The notes below the pieces were generated by a model. That model did no database searches. It was given only the letters and a program-made list of their open reading frames with translations, and was not told where the DNA came from. This document shows, piece after piece, positions 20,047 to 31,574 of a DNA stretch of 64,000 bases (position 1 is the first letter of the stretch; each line of letters starts with the position of its first letter). This DNA comes from Anaerolineae bacterium. GTDB lineage: Bacteria > Chloroflexota > Anaerolineae > Aggregatilineales > JAFGMM01. The DNA lies in the NCBI GenBank assembly GCA_027494055.1, contig JAOSJO010000001.1, positions 1,057,967 through 1,121,966 of the forward strand. Reading direction: 5' to 3'. The translations under genes were made by a program, and so were the position numbers.

Positions 20047-22495
20047 GTGGTTTCCTCGGCTTCCGCTTCACCGAAAATCGATCTGCCCGCGTCGTTCCCC
20101 CCGGACGATTACACGCCGTTCGGGTACATCGACAACCCCTACCACAGCGCCGTGCTCAACCGCAGCGGCGTCATCCGCACCGTGCCGCCGATGGGCTTCG
20201 GATGGTGGGCGCGGTCGATGCCGTGGCCGTATGGCATGGATGTGGAAAGGCCGGTCAGCTACCTGTCGTTTCTGCACCTGAGTGTGGCCGTCGGCGACGC
20301 TGCGCCTTCGGATGCGGCTGACCTCGCCGTCTTTCACGCCGCCGATGACTTCAAGGCGCGCGGCGTGCCGCTCGTGTCCCGCTACCACACCAAGACGATG
20401 ATGAGCTACGATTGGTCGTATGGCGGCGTGAGCGTTAGCGCCAGGTACTTCCTCGCCCACGAGCACGCCCTGGTCTGCATCCTGGAGGTCGAGAACACGG
20501 GCGCGGCGGCGCGGCGCGTCACCGTCCACGCCACCAACATCTACGGCTATCCCGGCCACATGTACTGGGGCCGCGACGGCGTGACCTCGAACTACCACCC
20601 CGGCGACGATGTGGGCGTCAGCAAGGTGTGGGCCTATGGCGACGTGATGGTGATCGGCGCGGACCGCAAGAGCGCGGCCTACAAAGCCACCCTCGTCGGT
20701 CGCGCAGTGGGACCGGTGGATTTACGCCAACGACCTCAGCGCCAACGCGGGCGCGCTCGTCCGCTTCTACGAGACGACCGATCCCCTCTACACGGTGCTC
20801 AGCTACCCGCTCGAAGTGCCCGCCGGCGCGTCTGACGCGATGGTGATCTGCCTGGCACGCGGCGTCAACGAGCCGTTTACGCTGCGCCAGTTCGCCGAGA
20901 GCGTGCAGGGCGCGCGCCGCGAAGCCGCGCAGCAGTTGGCGGACGATGCGCGCTTCTACGACCAGGCCCCGCTGCTGGTCGGCGACTGGCCGGGCATGTG
21001 GAAGCGCGGCTGGGTCTACGACCTGGAAACCCTCCGCGCGACGATCCGCCGCCCGCTGGGCATCTACAAGCACCCCTGGGACGCCATGCAGATTCACACG
21101 CCGCGCGCGGTGCTGGGTGAGGCGTGCCTCGATGCGCTGTGCCTGAGTTACGCCGACGTGGAACTGGCGAAGCAGGTGATCTACGGCACGTTCGCCGACG
21201 CCCCCGCGCCCAACGTCCCCTGCTCGCGCGAGGACGGCAGCATGAACATGATCGGGGGAGAGCGGCGCAGAGTGTGGCACCGCGCCGACCTGGGGCCTGC
21301 CGTTTCTCGTCATCGAGTCGATTTACCGGCGCACGCGCGACGACGCCTGGATACGGCGGCTCTACCCGCACCTGAAGGCGTTCATCGAGTGGTGGCTCGC
21401 CAACCGCACGGACGACGCGGGCTGGTTTCACGCCGACAACAGTTGGGAGTCCGGGCAGGATGGCTCGCGGCGCTTCCTGCACGGCGACGCCCAGGAGGGC
21501 ACGCCGGCGCACTTCGTCCGCACGGTCGATATCGAGGCGGGCATGGCGCAGGCCATGCGCACGATGGTCGATTACGCGCGCATCGCCGGGCAGGAGGACG
21601 ATGTCGCGATGTGGCAGCGCCTCGCGGAGGACCGCATCAGCCGGACGCGCAGCATGTACGTCGATGGCTGGTTCCGCGACTGGGACGGGCGGGACAACCG
21701 ACCCTTCCTGCTGGAGGACTACTACGACGTGATGATGCTCGTCCCGCTCTCCGTGGGCGTCGCCACGCCGGCGCAGGTCGAGGGCGTCAAGCCCAGGTTC
21801 CAGATCTTCTGCGACAACCCCACGCCGTTCCTGGAATGGCCGTCGTTCTGGCTGCCGTTCTCGGAGGCGGGATGGAACGCCGGGCTGCGCGACCTCATCG
21901 CCGAGGAGCTGGTGAAGGTCGGGAACCGCATCTACGCGCAGACCGACGCCCGCGAGGTCACGCCGACGAGCGCGCGCTACCCCGACCGGCTGCCCGCGCC
22001 GTACAACTACCGCATCCCCGGCGTCGCAAGCGAATTCTGGCCGGTGAACCTGGAGGGCACCCGGTGCTCAACGGCTGCGAGCACTACGGCTGGGGCGCGA
22101 CGTTCCCCGCGCTGGTGATGCGCAACCTCATCGGCTTTCGCGAGATCGGGAACCCGCTGCCGGGCGAGGTCACGCCGCCCCCACCGGACCGTGACGGCTT
22201 CATCCTCGCGCCGGCGCTGCCGCCCTCGATGTTTGCGGTGGGCAGGACCTACGGCATCACCAACCTGCGCGGTTTCGGCGTGCGCGTCGACGTACACTAC
22301 ACGGTGAAGGCGGAGGGCCGGCTGGACGTCCGCCTGGACTGGGCCGCCGACGATGGCGGCGCGCTGCGCCTGAGCGTGCGCGATGCGGCAGGGCGCGTCG
22401 TCGCGGAGGCGGGCGGCGCGGCAGCGCGTGGCGCGCTATCGTTCGCGGCGGAGAACGGCGCGCTGTACTACGTGACGTGGGAGGGGCCGTCCTGA
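20047..22495 (+). CDS. glycoside hydrolase, alpha/alpha six-hairpin type (GH63/trehalase-like)
   Basis: About 815 residues. The N-terminal half is beta-rich (PPMGFGWWARSMPWPYG...). The C-terminal half has alpha/alpha-toroid features of the mannosyl-oligosaccharide glucosidase/trehalase group, with ADNSWESGQDGS, YVDGWFRDWDG, FLEWPSFWLPFSEAGW and NGCEHYGWGATFPALV. The WESGQD motif aligns with the catalytic acid region of that clan, but the precise specificity is unclear. Frame breaks near 20705, 21265 and 22062 are bridged. Lying directly behind the transporter genes and lacking a signal peptide, it probably hydrolyses the imported oligosaccharide in the cytoplasm. The GTG start has AAGGATCAGG upstream. 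Confidence 0.65.
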
Positions 22496-22565
22496 CGGCG
22501 CAGCCCCGCGCGGCGGAGAGGGCCTGGCCGCCTTTCGTCCTCAGAAGACAGTGTCCTGTATTGCG

Positions 22566-22596
22566 GCTCCCCGCGAGGTTGTTGCTCGCGGGGAGC
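22566..22596. terminator. strong hairpin between convergent genes
   Basis: A perfect 12-bp stem (GCTCCCCGCGAG / CTCGCGGGGAGC) with a 7-base loop lies between the stops of the glycoside hydrolase and argG. No T-run follows on either strand; it probably acts as a bidirectional transcription barrier. Confidence 0.5.
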
Positions 22597-22647
22597 TATT
22601 GATTGTGGCAGTTCATACCGGGGTGCGCGTGGCCGGCGCGCACGACA

Positions 22648-23910
<1,263 letters not shown>

Positions 23911-23970
23911 CGATTTCTACTCCTTGGGTTAAAGGCTAAAGGCTAAAGGCGGTGATAGGTCTTGCGGGTC

Positions 23971-24517
23971 TCAATGAGTCGGTTCGAGATGATAGACGAA
24001 TGCCTCCTCGTCGCAGCACTTCTGCCGGGGCAGAGCGCGCAGTACATCCGCGCCTTGTCGGGGAACTGTTCGAGCGTCGCGGGCGCGAAGCCCAGCCGGG
24101 TGAAGAACGCGCCCACCCGCGTGAGCGTGAAGACTTCCTTCAGGCCGAGGGTGCGCGCCCGGTCCAGCAGCGCCCGGACGATCTCCTGCCGATGCCCTGC
24201 CCGTGGTAGGCCGGCGCGACGACCAGCGAGCGCAGCTCGGCAAGCGCGCCGTTATACAGCACCAGCGACCCGCACCCGACCAGGACACTGTCCGGGCGCT
24301 CTACAACCACCCATTGGCTCAGCCCCTTCAGAACGCAGTTGGTGTCGAGCGGCAGCAGGTTGCCGACGGCGACGTGCGGGCTGGTCAGCGCGAGGATGTC
24401 CACCACATCGACCGGGCGGGCGCTGCGGATGGTGTGGTCTGGGGTCGCGCTCTGCGCAGGGACAGCGCCGACCTGACGGGAAGGCCAGTTCTGGCTGATG
24501 GATGGGTACGCGCTCAT
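23971..24517 (-). CDS. GNAT N-acetyltransferase, N-acetylglutamate synthase-like (ArgA type)
   Basis: About 180 residues of the GNAT fold. The acetyl-CoA binding motif is LRSLVVAPAYHGQGIG (V-x-P-x-x-x-G-x-G-x-G), preceded by VLVGCGSLVLYNGALAEL. The C-terminal half reads VFTLTRVGAFFTRLGFAPA, which resembles the short ArgA-type synthases that acetylate glutamate, the first step of arginine synthesis. It ends in a Cys-rich CALCPRQKCCDEE stretch. Two single-base losses, near 24195 and 24030, shift the frame; the merged reading is continuous. Position before argG and behind an Arg-rich leader supports the assignment. Confidence 0.7.
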
Positions 24518-24561
24518 GAATGGGACCTCCTGGTGTGTGGTGATGCTGCACGCGCGACAAA

Positions 24562-24588
24562 CGAAAACCCCCGGACAGAGTCCGGGGG
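24562..24588 (-). terminator. intrinsic terminator in the arg leader (attenuator)
   Basis: On the minus strand CCCCCGGAC and GTCCGGGGG form a perfect 9-bp stem with a 3-base loop, followed by TTTTCG. It lies 26 bases after the leader peptide stop and 45 bases before the acetyltransferase start, downstream of a promoter. That is the arrangement of a transcription attenuator. The same CCCCGGAC octamer occurs inside the leader ORF and could pair with the terminator's 3' arm instead. Confidence 0.6.
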
Positions 24589-24613
24589 CTTGGGAGCCAT
24601 GATGCTGCGTCGG

Positions 24614-24712
24614 TCAGCAGGTACACGGGCGCCACGCCGGGCCTGTCCGGGGCCGGGCACGGTTCGGACGACGATCACGCGGGTTGGTGTTGGTGAAAGT
24701 CGGTCGGGTCAT
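24614..24712 (-). CDS. Arg-rich leader peptide of the arg operon
   Basis: A 32-residue open frame beginning MTRPTFTNTNPRDRRPN and ending ...WRPCTC contains eight arginines, with five between residues 12 and 20 and mostly CGT codons. It starts about 33 bases after the likely -10 element and ends shortly before an intrinsic terminator that precedes arginine-biosynthesis genes. The ribosome-binding site is weak (GTGAG). By analogy with trp/his leaders, ribosome stalling at Arg codons under arginine shortage would change folding and allow read-through. High-GC DNA is rich in Arg codons by chance, so translation needs proof. Confidence 0.5.
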   Translation of the reverse strand: MTRPTFTNTNPRDRRPNRARPRTGPAWRPCTC

Positions 24713-24744
24713 GGCGCCAATCTCACGTCTGCTGAACTGCGAAC

Positions 24745-24773
24745 AGAATAGCGCACTCACACGTCGCTGTCAA
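24745..24773 (-). promoter_or_regulatory. promoter of the arginine operon
   Basis: On the minus strand TTGACA (24768-24773), a 17-base spacer and TATTCT (24745-24750) give a near-consensus sigma70-type promoter. It lies between the purH stop and the leader ORF. Confidence 0.65.
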
Positions 24774-24786
24774 GGAGCAAAGCGCC

Positions 24787-24806
24787 GCAGCGCCGCACGG
24801 CGCTGC
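24787..24806 (-). terminator. hairpin after purH
   Basis: GCAGCGCC and GGCGCTGC form an 8-bp stem with a 4-base loop starting at the base after the purH stop codon. The following minus-strand sequence GGCGCTTTGC gives only a weak T-run. Confidence 0.45.
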
Positions 24807-26325
24807 CTAGTGGCGGACGTGGCTGGTTTTGGTGAAGATCATCGCCATGCCGCGCCGGTCGGCGGCCTCGATCACCACCGTGTCGCGGAGCGCGCCGCCC
24901 GGCTGCACCACGGCGGTGACGCCGGCCTCCGCCGCCATTTCCACGCCGTCGGGGAAGTCGAAGAAGTCGTCCCCGGCCATGACCGTGCCCTGCGCGCGGT
25001 CGCCGGCGCGGTAGAGCGCCAGCCGGATGGCGTCGAGGCGGTTGGGCGCGCTGCCGATGCCCACCGTGCCGTTCGGTGTGGCGAGCACGATGGCGTTCGT
25101 GCGCACGTGGTGGACCACTTTCCACGCAAAGCGCAGCGCCGCCTCTTCCTGGCGCGAGGGCTTGCGCTTGCTCACCTGCGCCCAGTGGGTGGCTGCCGCG
25201 TCGCCCTGGTCGGGCGTCTGCATCAGCACGCCGCCGCGCAGGCTGCGCATCTCGCGCAGCGGCGGCGCAGCCTCCGGCTCGACGCGCAGCAGGTGGCAGT
25301 TCCGCCGCCGGATGGTGAGGCTTTCGCGGGCGACAGGGTCAAAGTCGGGCGCGGCGATGGCGTGGATGAACAGGTCCCCCAGCGCCCAGACGAAGGGCTG
25401 GTCGCACAGCCGGTTGATCGCGATGGCCCCACCGGCAGCCGACACCGGGTCGGACGCAATCGCGCGCGGCAGCGCCTCCGCGGCCTGGCTGCCGATTGCG
25501 AGGCCAGTCAGTTGGCCGTGGCGCGCAATCGCGACGGCGGGTTCCTCGAACTGTGCGATGGCGCGCAACGCCACGTTGAGGTCGATGGCGACATCGTAGG
25601 TGAGCGTGGGGCCCGCCAGCAGCTTCCCCCAGCGGGCCAGCGTCGGGGACGTGGGCATAGAGCGCCGCCGCCTGGTGCGGGTTCTCGGCCTCGATCTCGC
25701 TGAGCTGCCAGAGCACCAGCGAGAAGGCGTCGGGGAGGGGGTCGGTGTCGTCAATGCCGAGCAGGTAGGCGTGGATGGCTGTGTCGTAGTCGCGGGTGAG
25801 CGCGAAGGCCTTGGCGGCGAGGCGGCGGCGCGCGTCCAGGTCGAGCTGCCCGCCGGCGCGCAGCACGGCGAGCGTGTGCCGGTAGTCGTCCGGGTCGCAC
25901 AGCACGATGACGCGCGCGAAATTCCGCGCCGCGGCCCGCAGCAGCGCCACGCCGCCCACGTCGATCTGCGCCAGCGCCGCTTCCAGCGAGACGCCGGGCA
26001 TGGCAATCGTCTCGCGGAAGGGCCGCAGGGTGCACGCCACAAGGTCGATGGACGGGATGCGATGGCCGCTCAACTCGGCCATTTCGTCGGGCGTGTTTCG
26101 CGCCATGATCCCCGCGTAGATCGCCGGGTGCAGCGTGGCGATCTGCCCGCCGAGCAGCGCCGGGCTGCCCGTGATCGTCGCCGCTTCCATGGCAGCGAGG
26201 CCGACGTCGCGCAGGTACAGGGCGGTGTCCTGGGTGGCGACCAGTTGCCAGCCCAGGTCGGCGAGGCCGCTGGCAAACCGTTCCAGGCCAGTGGTATCGT
26301 GAGCGCTCAAGAGTGCACGGGGCAT
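24807..26325 (-). CDS. purH: bifunctional AICAR transformylase / IMP cyclohydrolase
   Basis: About 505 residues. The N-terminal MGS-like cyclohydrolase domain (PRALLSAHDTTGLERFASG, GGQIATLHPAIYAGIMAR) is somewhat divergent. The C-terminal transformylase domain is well conserved: KPSRQEEAALRFAWKVV, NAIVLA, GAPNRLDAIRLAL-like GSAPNRLDAIRLAL, GDDFFDFPDGVE, VQPGGALRD and the terminal HVRH. It carries out the last two steps of IMP synthesis. One extra G in a G5 run near 25630 separates the halves; removing it joins GPLG to KLLAGPTLTY. The start at 26325 is chosen from the family N-terminus. Confidence 0.85.
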
Positions 26326-26456
26326 AGTTCGGTACTCAGTTCCTGGTGCGTGCTGTCGAAAGTGGAGACCGGTGCGCACAGCGGCGACCGGTCTCCAGCT
26401 CCGGGCCTATGGCTCTTATGGCAGATACCACACGCGATAGTAGTCCACGCTGATCT

Positions 26457-28538
26457 TCAGGGGGTGTAGGTCGGGAAGGCCGGGCGCACCTGGAAGCCGA
26501 TGTCGCCGGCGGTGTGCGTCGTGTCGATGGCGCGCCCCAGTTCCACGCCGTCCCAGTAGAAGACGAGTTCAGACCCGCGCGCCTCGATGCCGATGGTGTA
26601 CGACTGGCCGGCGGTCAGCGGCGCGTCCAGCGCGCCACTCACCAGCGCCTCGCCCTGCACCTGGATCGTCGGCGCTGGCGTCGGGGTGCCTTCTTCGACC
26701 TCAACCGGTTCGGCGGGGATCACCTCACTGAAGACCTTGCTGAGACGCCAGTTGCCGTCGCACTGCATGATGGCGACGTAGAAGTCGTTCGCGGTATCGC
26801 GGTTGACGCGGAACGGCAGCCCGAAGGCGGCGGCAGCGGGGCACTCCAGCGGCGTGACCTCGTACTGCGCGTAGAAGTCGGTCAGGTTGAGCATCGCGGA
26901 CCAGAACGTGCCGACGATGTCCGTGCTGGTGAGCACGTACCGCCCGTCCACGATCTCGGCAGCGACATAGCTCGTCGTGCCCGTGACCCAGTTGAGCGCC
27001 TCTTCGAACTCGGTCTCGTAGCGCAACGACCCGACGGCAATCGGGACCTGGACGGCGGCGGCCTGTGTAGGCGCGCCGACCGCAGGCGCAGCGCCGCCAG
27101 TTACCGGGGCCGCGCCGTCGCTTGGCGCGCCCTCGACCAGCTCCCAGACCTCCAGGTTGTCGAAGGCGACGGTGAGATCGTCGCTGGTGGGGTCGCCCTG
27201 GAGGTGGAACCCGATGTCGCCGTGCGCGAACGAGGCGTCCTCGAAGGCACCGATCTCCTCGTCATCCCAGAAGAGCGTGAACTGCTGGCCTTCGGCGCGC
27301 ACGCCGATGACGTGCGGCGCGCCGCTCTCGGCAGGGGGTGCATCCAACTGGCCGCTGGCGAACGGGGCAACGTCGGCGGGCAGCTTCTGTACCAGCCACG
27401 CGCCGTCCTGGCAGCGGATGCCGAAGACGTAGTACGAGCCGGGCTGTTGCTGCCGGAAGCCAAAGCCGATGATGGCGTTGGGCGGGCAGGAGAGTGGCTC
27501 GATCTCGACTTCGGCGTAGAAGTCATCGACGTCAACCATGTTTGAGAACAGCGCCGCCGTTCCGCTGAGCGGCGTGATGACGTACCGCTCGTCGGTCAGT
27601 TCCGCGCGCACAAAGGCGTCTTCGCCGACGAACCAGTCGTTTGCCTCCGTGAACGTAAACGAGTACAGCTTCTCGCCGGGCACCGTGCCGGCCTCCGCCT
27701 CGGCCTCCGCTGCCGGCTCCGTCGGTTCGGCGGCGGGCGCGCTGCCCTCCGCCGGCAGTTCCCAGACCGTCAGGTTGTCGAACAGGAGCGTGACGTTCTC
27801 GTCGTCGCTCGACGGTGAGACGCTGAGGCCGAACTCGCCGCTTGTGCGGAGCGTGTCTGAGAAGCCGCCGATGCGCTGCCCATCCCAGTAGAGGTTGATC
27901 TCCGCGCCGCGCGCCTCGACGCCCATGACGTGGCGCTCCGGGGCCGCTTCAGCGTCCTCCGACGCGATGCGCAGTGGCTCGGCCAGCGCGCCGGTGACGC
28001 GGTCGTTCGCCGCGCCGTCGCTGAGGACGCCGGCGAAGTAGGTCGCGTCGCAGCGCACGTAGTAGTAATAGTAGTCGGATACCGGGTTGGTGCTCAGACG
28101 GAAAGCGACGCCAAACGCGCCGTTGCCGGGGCACGTCTGCGGGGACACCTCGACCTGCGCGTAGAAGTTATCCAGGTCGAGCATCCCGGAGTACACGATG
28201 CCGGCGATGCCGGTGCTGGTGAGCTGGTACTGGCCGTCCACCTGGGTCGCGTCGATGAAGTCGAACGCGCCCACGAGCCACTCGCCGGCGGCGTCAAAGG
28301 TGAAGCGCTGCGTCGGCTGGCCCAGCGTCAGGCTGGCCGGCGGCGGGGCTGGCGCGCCTGCCTCCCCTGCCTGGCCTGCCTCGCTCTCCGGTGCGGGGGC
28401 GGTCTCGGGCGTGGGCGTGGGCTGCTCCTCCTGTGCGCCGGCCGGCAGCGCGCCGAGCGCCAGCGCCAGGACGAGGAGCGTTGCACATAACGATCTGGCG
28501 CGGTGGTACTGCTGCTTCCTAGGGGTTATGGTTCGCAT
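26457..28538 (-). CDS. secreted protein with three concanavalin-like repeats
   Basis: A 693-residue protein with a signal peptide (SLCATLLVLALALGALPAGAQ) and a Pro/Thr/Glu-rich linker. Three tandem modules of about 170 residues follow, separated by Ala/Pro/Glu linkers. Each module contains F(T/E)xA..W(L/F)VG, Y.(L/I)T(S/P)....(A/V)..(F/Y)SxM.(L/V)(D/N)(D/N)FYA(Q/E).E..P..CP, 'GVEARG..(I/L).(L/F)YWDG' and a final '(T/V)..FDNL.VWEL'. This resembles the laminin G/DUF1080-type beta sandwich that binds or cleaves polysaccharides; no catalytic residues were recognised. The start overlaps the end of purE by 20 bases and has AAGGAGAG upstream, so it is translationally coupled inside the purine cluster. 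Confidence 0.65.
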   Translation of the reverse strand: MRTITPRKQQYHRARSLCATLLVLALALGALPAGAQEEQPTPTPETAPAPESEAGQAGEAGAPAPPPASLTLGQPTQRFTFDAAGEWLVGAFDFIDATQVDGQYQLTSTGIAGIVYSGMLDLDNFYAQVEVSPQTCPGNGAFGVAFRLSTNPVSDYYYYYVRCDATYFAGVLSDGAANDRVTGALAEPLRIASEDAEAAPERHVMGVEARGAEINLYWDGQRIGGFSDTLRTSGEFGLSVSPSSDDENVTLLFDNLTVWELPAEGSAPAAEPTEPAAEAEAEAGTVPGEKLYSFTFTEANDWFVGEDAFVRAELTDERYVITPLSGTAALFSNMVDVDDFYAEVEIEPLSCPPNAIIGFGFRQQQPGSYYVFGIRCQDGAWLVQKLPADVAPFASGQLDAPPAESGAPHVIGVRAEGQQFTLFWDDEEIGAFEDASFAHGDIGFHLQGDPTSDDLTVAFDNLEVWELVEGAPSDGAAPVTGGAAPAVGAPTQAAAVQVPIAVGSLRYETEFEEALNWVTGTTSYVAAEIVDGRYVLTSTDIVGTFWSAMLNLTDFYAQYEVTPLECPAAAAFGLPFRVNRDTANDFYVAIMQCDGNWRLSKVFSEVIPAEPVEVEEGTPTPAPTIQVQGEALVSGALDAPLTAGQSYTIGIEARGSELVFYWDGVELGRAIDTTHTAGDIGFQVRPAFPTYTP

Positions 28539-29025
28539 TAGGCTCTCCTTGCAGTTCTGCATCCTCCGCGACAAGGCGCTCGGTCCGGGCGCGTTGCCCT
28601 TCGCGCACCCGCTCGCGCAGCTCGGCGTCCGCGACGCCCAGAATCTTGGCGGCGAGCAGCGCCGCCGATCCGGGGTCGAGCACCACCGCCGGGGCCAGGC
28701 CGCCGGGAAGGCGCAGCGACGAGAAGACGTCCGCGCCGCCGAACGCCTCAGCGCGCGGAGGGCAGGCGATCACGGGCCACGCGGTCGTCGCGTCGATGGC
28801 GCCGGCGAGCGCGTTGTTCAGGCTGGACACCGCGATATAGACCTTGGGGCGCGGATCGCGTTCGTAGCGGGTCAGCATGGTGAGCAGGTGGCCGGGGCTG
28901 GTAAACGCGGAAGCGATGCGCAGTTCGCTTTCCAGCCCCAGGCCGGCCAGCGCCACCGCGATCTGCTGCGCGTGCTGCTGGTCGCTTTTCGAACCCATGA
29001 TAATGGGCACCAGGGCGTCGGACAT
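28519..29025 (-). CDS. purE: 5-(carboxyamino)imidazole ribonucleotide mutase / AIR carboxylase family
   Basis: A 168-residue intact protein of PurE length. The family N-terminus VPIIMGSKSD is followed by the Ala/Ser-rich substrate loop (IASAFTSPGHL in place of the usual SAHRTP), VYIAVSSLNNALAG and PVIACPP. PurE moves the carboxyl group on aminoimidazole ribonucleotide in purine synthesis. The usual SAHR.P loop is altered (no His at the expected place in my alignment), so class or activity may differ. It follows purC by 12 bases. No purK gene is in the window, which would fit a class II (direct CO2-using) enzyme. Confidence 0.75.
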   Translation of the reverse strand: MSDALVPIIMGSKSDQQHAQQIAVALAGLGLESELRIASAFTSPGHLLTMLTRYERDPRPKVYIAVSSLNNALAGAIDATTAWPVIACPPRAEAFGGADVFSSLRLPGGLAPAVVLDPGSAALLAAKILGVADAELRERVREGQRARTERLVAEDAELQGEPNANHNP

Positions 29026-29037
29026 GGGCTTTTTCTC

Positions 29038-30034
29038 CTACTTCTTACGTCTGCTGGTCGCTTTTGCGTAGGGCCTGACGGCTTTCTCGATCCGCCTGGT
29101 GGCGGGGTACGGCGCGGGCTGGAAATCCTGCCCGGTGAGGTACTCAAAGGCTTCGATGTAGCGCACGGTCGCCTGATAGGTGATGTCGTCGGGGATCGCC
29201 GGCGGCTTGCCTTCGCCGTCATAGCCCTGCTGGTTGTACCACAGGTAGATAAACTCATTGTCCAGGTGTTCTGGCTGCTGGCGCGCCGCTTTGCGGCTCG
29301 CGTAGCTATTGGCGCGCCAGAACCGGGCGGCGTCGGGCGTGTGCAGCTCGTTGATGAGCATGAGCGCGCCGCCCTCATCGACGCCGAACTCGTACAGCGC
29401 GTCGACCATGATAAGGCCCGCCTCCGAAGCCACCTCGGAACCCCGGTCGAACAGCTTCAGCGCGGTCTTGCCCATCGCGTCGTAGACCTCCGGGCTGACC
29501 AGGCCGCGTTCGAGGACCGCCTGCGCGCTGATCATCTCGCCGGTGATGCCCGGCCCGGTGCGCAAGATGGGCGTGATGACGGGCCTGAGCAGCGCGTCGT
29601 TTTTGTTCAGCCCTTCGGGGAAGCGGATGCCGTAGATCACCCGCTCGCCGCGTTCGTAGCTGTACCACAGCGATGTGGGCGTCACGCCGGTGAGGTAGCC
29701 GCGCACGACCAACTGCACCGGGATGCGCCTGAGGTGGCGCGAGACCATCACGTTCGGGTCGGGCACTTCGAGCATGTGGTTGGGCACGATGTCGGCGGTG
29801 TTCTCGAACCAGAAGGCCGCCAACTGGTTGAGCACCTGGCCCTTGTAGGGCACCGCGCCGACGACGCGGTTGAAATGGATGATGCGGTCGGTCACCACCG
29901 AGAGCCGCCGCCCGTCGGGGGAGCAGGAAGCTGTCGCGGGTGCGGCCCGCCGTCCTGCTGCCCAGCGCGGGCAGGTCGAACTCAAGCAGTGCGTCTTCTA
30001 CCGCTTCGAGGACCTGGGTCTTGTTCGGGATCAT
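29038..30034 (-). CDS. purC: SAICAR synthase
   Basis: About 331 residues. Conserved SAICAR synthetase blocks are visible: LPDGRRLSVVTDRI (after joining frames), NHMLEVPDPNVM, VELVVRGYLTG-like VQLVVRGYLTGV, and 'LIMVDALYEFGVDEGGALMLINELHTPDAARFW' described here in pieces of the substrate site. The enzyme joins aspartate to CAIR with ATP. Near 29918 a C5 run carries one extra base; the N-terminal 42 residues (MIPNKTQVLEAVEDALLEF...) are in the other frame. The ATG is 1 base after the purB stop and has AAGGAGCG upstream inside purB. Confidence 0.88.
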
Positions 30035-30036
30035 GG

Positions 30037-31456
30037 TCACGCTCCTTGCTGGGCGGCGCGCATGGGCAGCGCGGCGTGTATCGTCTGTGCAAACGCGCGG
30101 GCGCGCTGCGGCGCGTGGCCCAGGTAGTTTTCCACATCGAGCAGGGCGCTCACCGCCCCGGCGTCGAGATACCGGTTGATCTCCGGGTCGCGCGTGAGCG
30201 CGTCGCGCAGCGGGCTGGCGTGGCCGTTCTCCAGCGCCGCCCACGCGGCCATGCTCTGCCGCCGGATGACCTCGTGCATGTGCTGGCGGTCAGCGCCGGC
30301 GCGGCCCAGCGCCATCAGCAGGCGCTCGGTGGCGGCGAACGCGCCGTACCGCGCCAGGTTGTCGGCAATCGCGCGCGTGTTGACCTGCAGGCCACGCACC
30401 AGCCGCACCGCCACCGAGAGCATCTCGTCCGCCGCCAGGAAGGCCTGCGGCAGCAGCGCGCGGCGGTTTGCCTTGTCGTCGAGCGTGCGCTCCAGCAGCG
30501 CGTGCGCCGCGTTGTCCCACGCGACGCGCGGCAGCGCGGCCACCATCCGCCCCAGGCTGTCGATGTTCTCCGCGCCGATGGGGTTGCGCTTGAACGGCAT
30601 CGTCGACGAGCCGACCTGCGCGTGCCCGAACGGTTCGGCCCACTCGCCGAAGGGCAGGGATTGCAGCACGCGCAGGTCGAAAGCCAGCTTGTAAAGCGAC
30701 CCCGCCAGCCCTGCCAGCGCGTTGAGGACGAGCCAGTCCTGCTTGCGCGGGTATGTCTGCGTCGCCACCGGGAAGGCCGGCAGGTCGAGCGCCGCCATGA
30801 CGCGCGCCTCAAGCGCATCGACGGTGACGCCCGTGCCGGCGAGCAGCTCCGCGTATGACGCGCCGGTGCCGACCGCGCCCTTCAGCCCCTTCCCGCGCAC
30901 GCCCGCACGGGCGCGGCGCAGCTCTTCCAGGTCGGTGAGCAGGTCCTGCCCGTACTGCGCCAGCCGGTAGCCGACGGTGGTCGGCTCGGCAGGCTGGAGA
31001 TGGGTGAAGGCGATGGCAGGGGGTGTCGGCCCAGCGCGCGATCTGGTCGGCCAGGGCCTCTAGCAGGGTTTCGAGGGAGGCGACGATAAGGTCAAGCGCG
31101 GCGCGCAGGCGCAGCGCGTCGGCGTTGTCCTCGATGTCGGCGCTGGTCGCGCCGAGGTGGATGACGCCGCCGGCGGCGGCGCACTGCGCCGCGAAGGTCT
31201 TGAGTTCAGCCATCAGGTCGTGGCGGATTTCGGCCTCGATTTCCAGGGCGCGGGCGATGTCCACATCGTCCATGTGGGCGCGCAGCTCGGCGGCCTGCGC
31301 CGGCGTCACCAGCCCGGCTTCAACCTGCGCCTCGGCCAGCGCCACCCATACCTGCCGCCAGAGCTGGCGTTTGCGCCGCTCACTCCAGATGTGGCGCATG
31401 GCCTCCGAGCCGTAGCGCCACGAAAAAGGTGAAGCGTAACGGTCGTGTTCGGTCAA
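30037..31456 (-). CDS. purB: adenylosuccinate lyase
   Basis: About 473 residues of the fumarase/aspartase superfamily. The signature loop is GSSTMPFKRNPIGAENI (family SS.MPyKrNP); HLGATSADIEDNAD holds the active-site His/Thr region. It removes fumarate from SAICAR and adenylosuccinate. TTG is proposed as start, giving MTEHDRYASPFSWRYGSEAM, the normal beginning of this family. One extra C in a run near 31015 splits the gene; on removal TPAIAFTHLQPAEPTTVGYR reads through. First gene of the purine cluster, with a promoter and a leader hairpin upstream. Confidence 0.88.
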
Positions 31457-31476
31457 AACCTGCGCACCCCGGCGCC

Positions 31477-31506
31477 TAAAAACGCCGCAGCGACCCGGAC
31501 TGCGGC
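31477..31506 (-). terminator. terminator-like hairpin in the purB leader
   Basis: On the minus strand GCCGCAG and CTGCGGC form a 7-bp stem (31484-31490 / 31500-31506) with a 9-base loop, followed by GTTTTTA. It lies between the purB promoter and the start codon, 20 bases before the latter, so it could attenuate the purine operon. No purine-riboswitch aptamer was recognised upstream of it. Confidence 0.5.
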
Positions 31507-31574
31507 TCCGTGTTCTACAGAATGCTTCAGGCGCGGTCTGGCCGGCCCCAACATCGGCGCGCCTGACAACCGGC

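Noticed and set aside
28198..30858. 886-codon plus-strand frame across purE, purC and purB
   Set aside because: It runs opposite three identified purine genes and shows only shadow composition.
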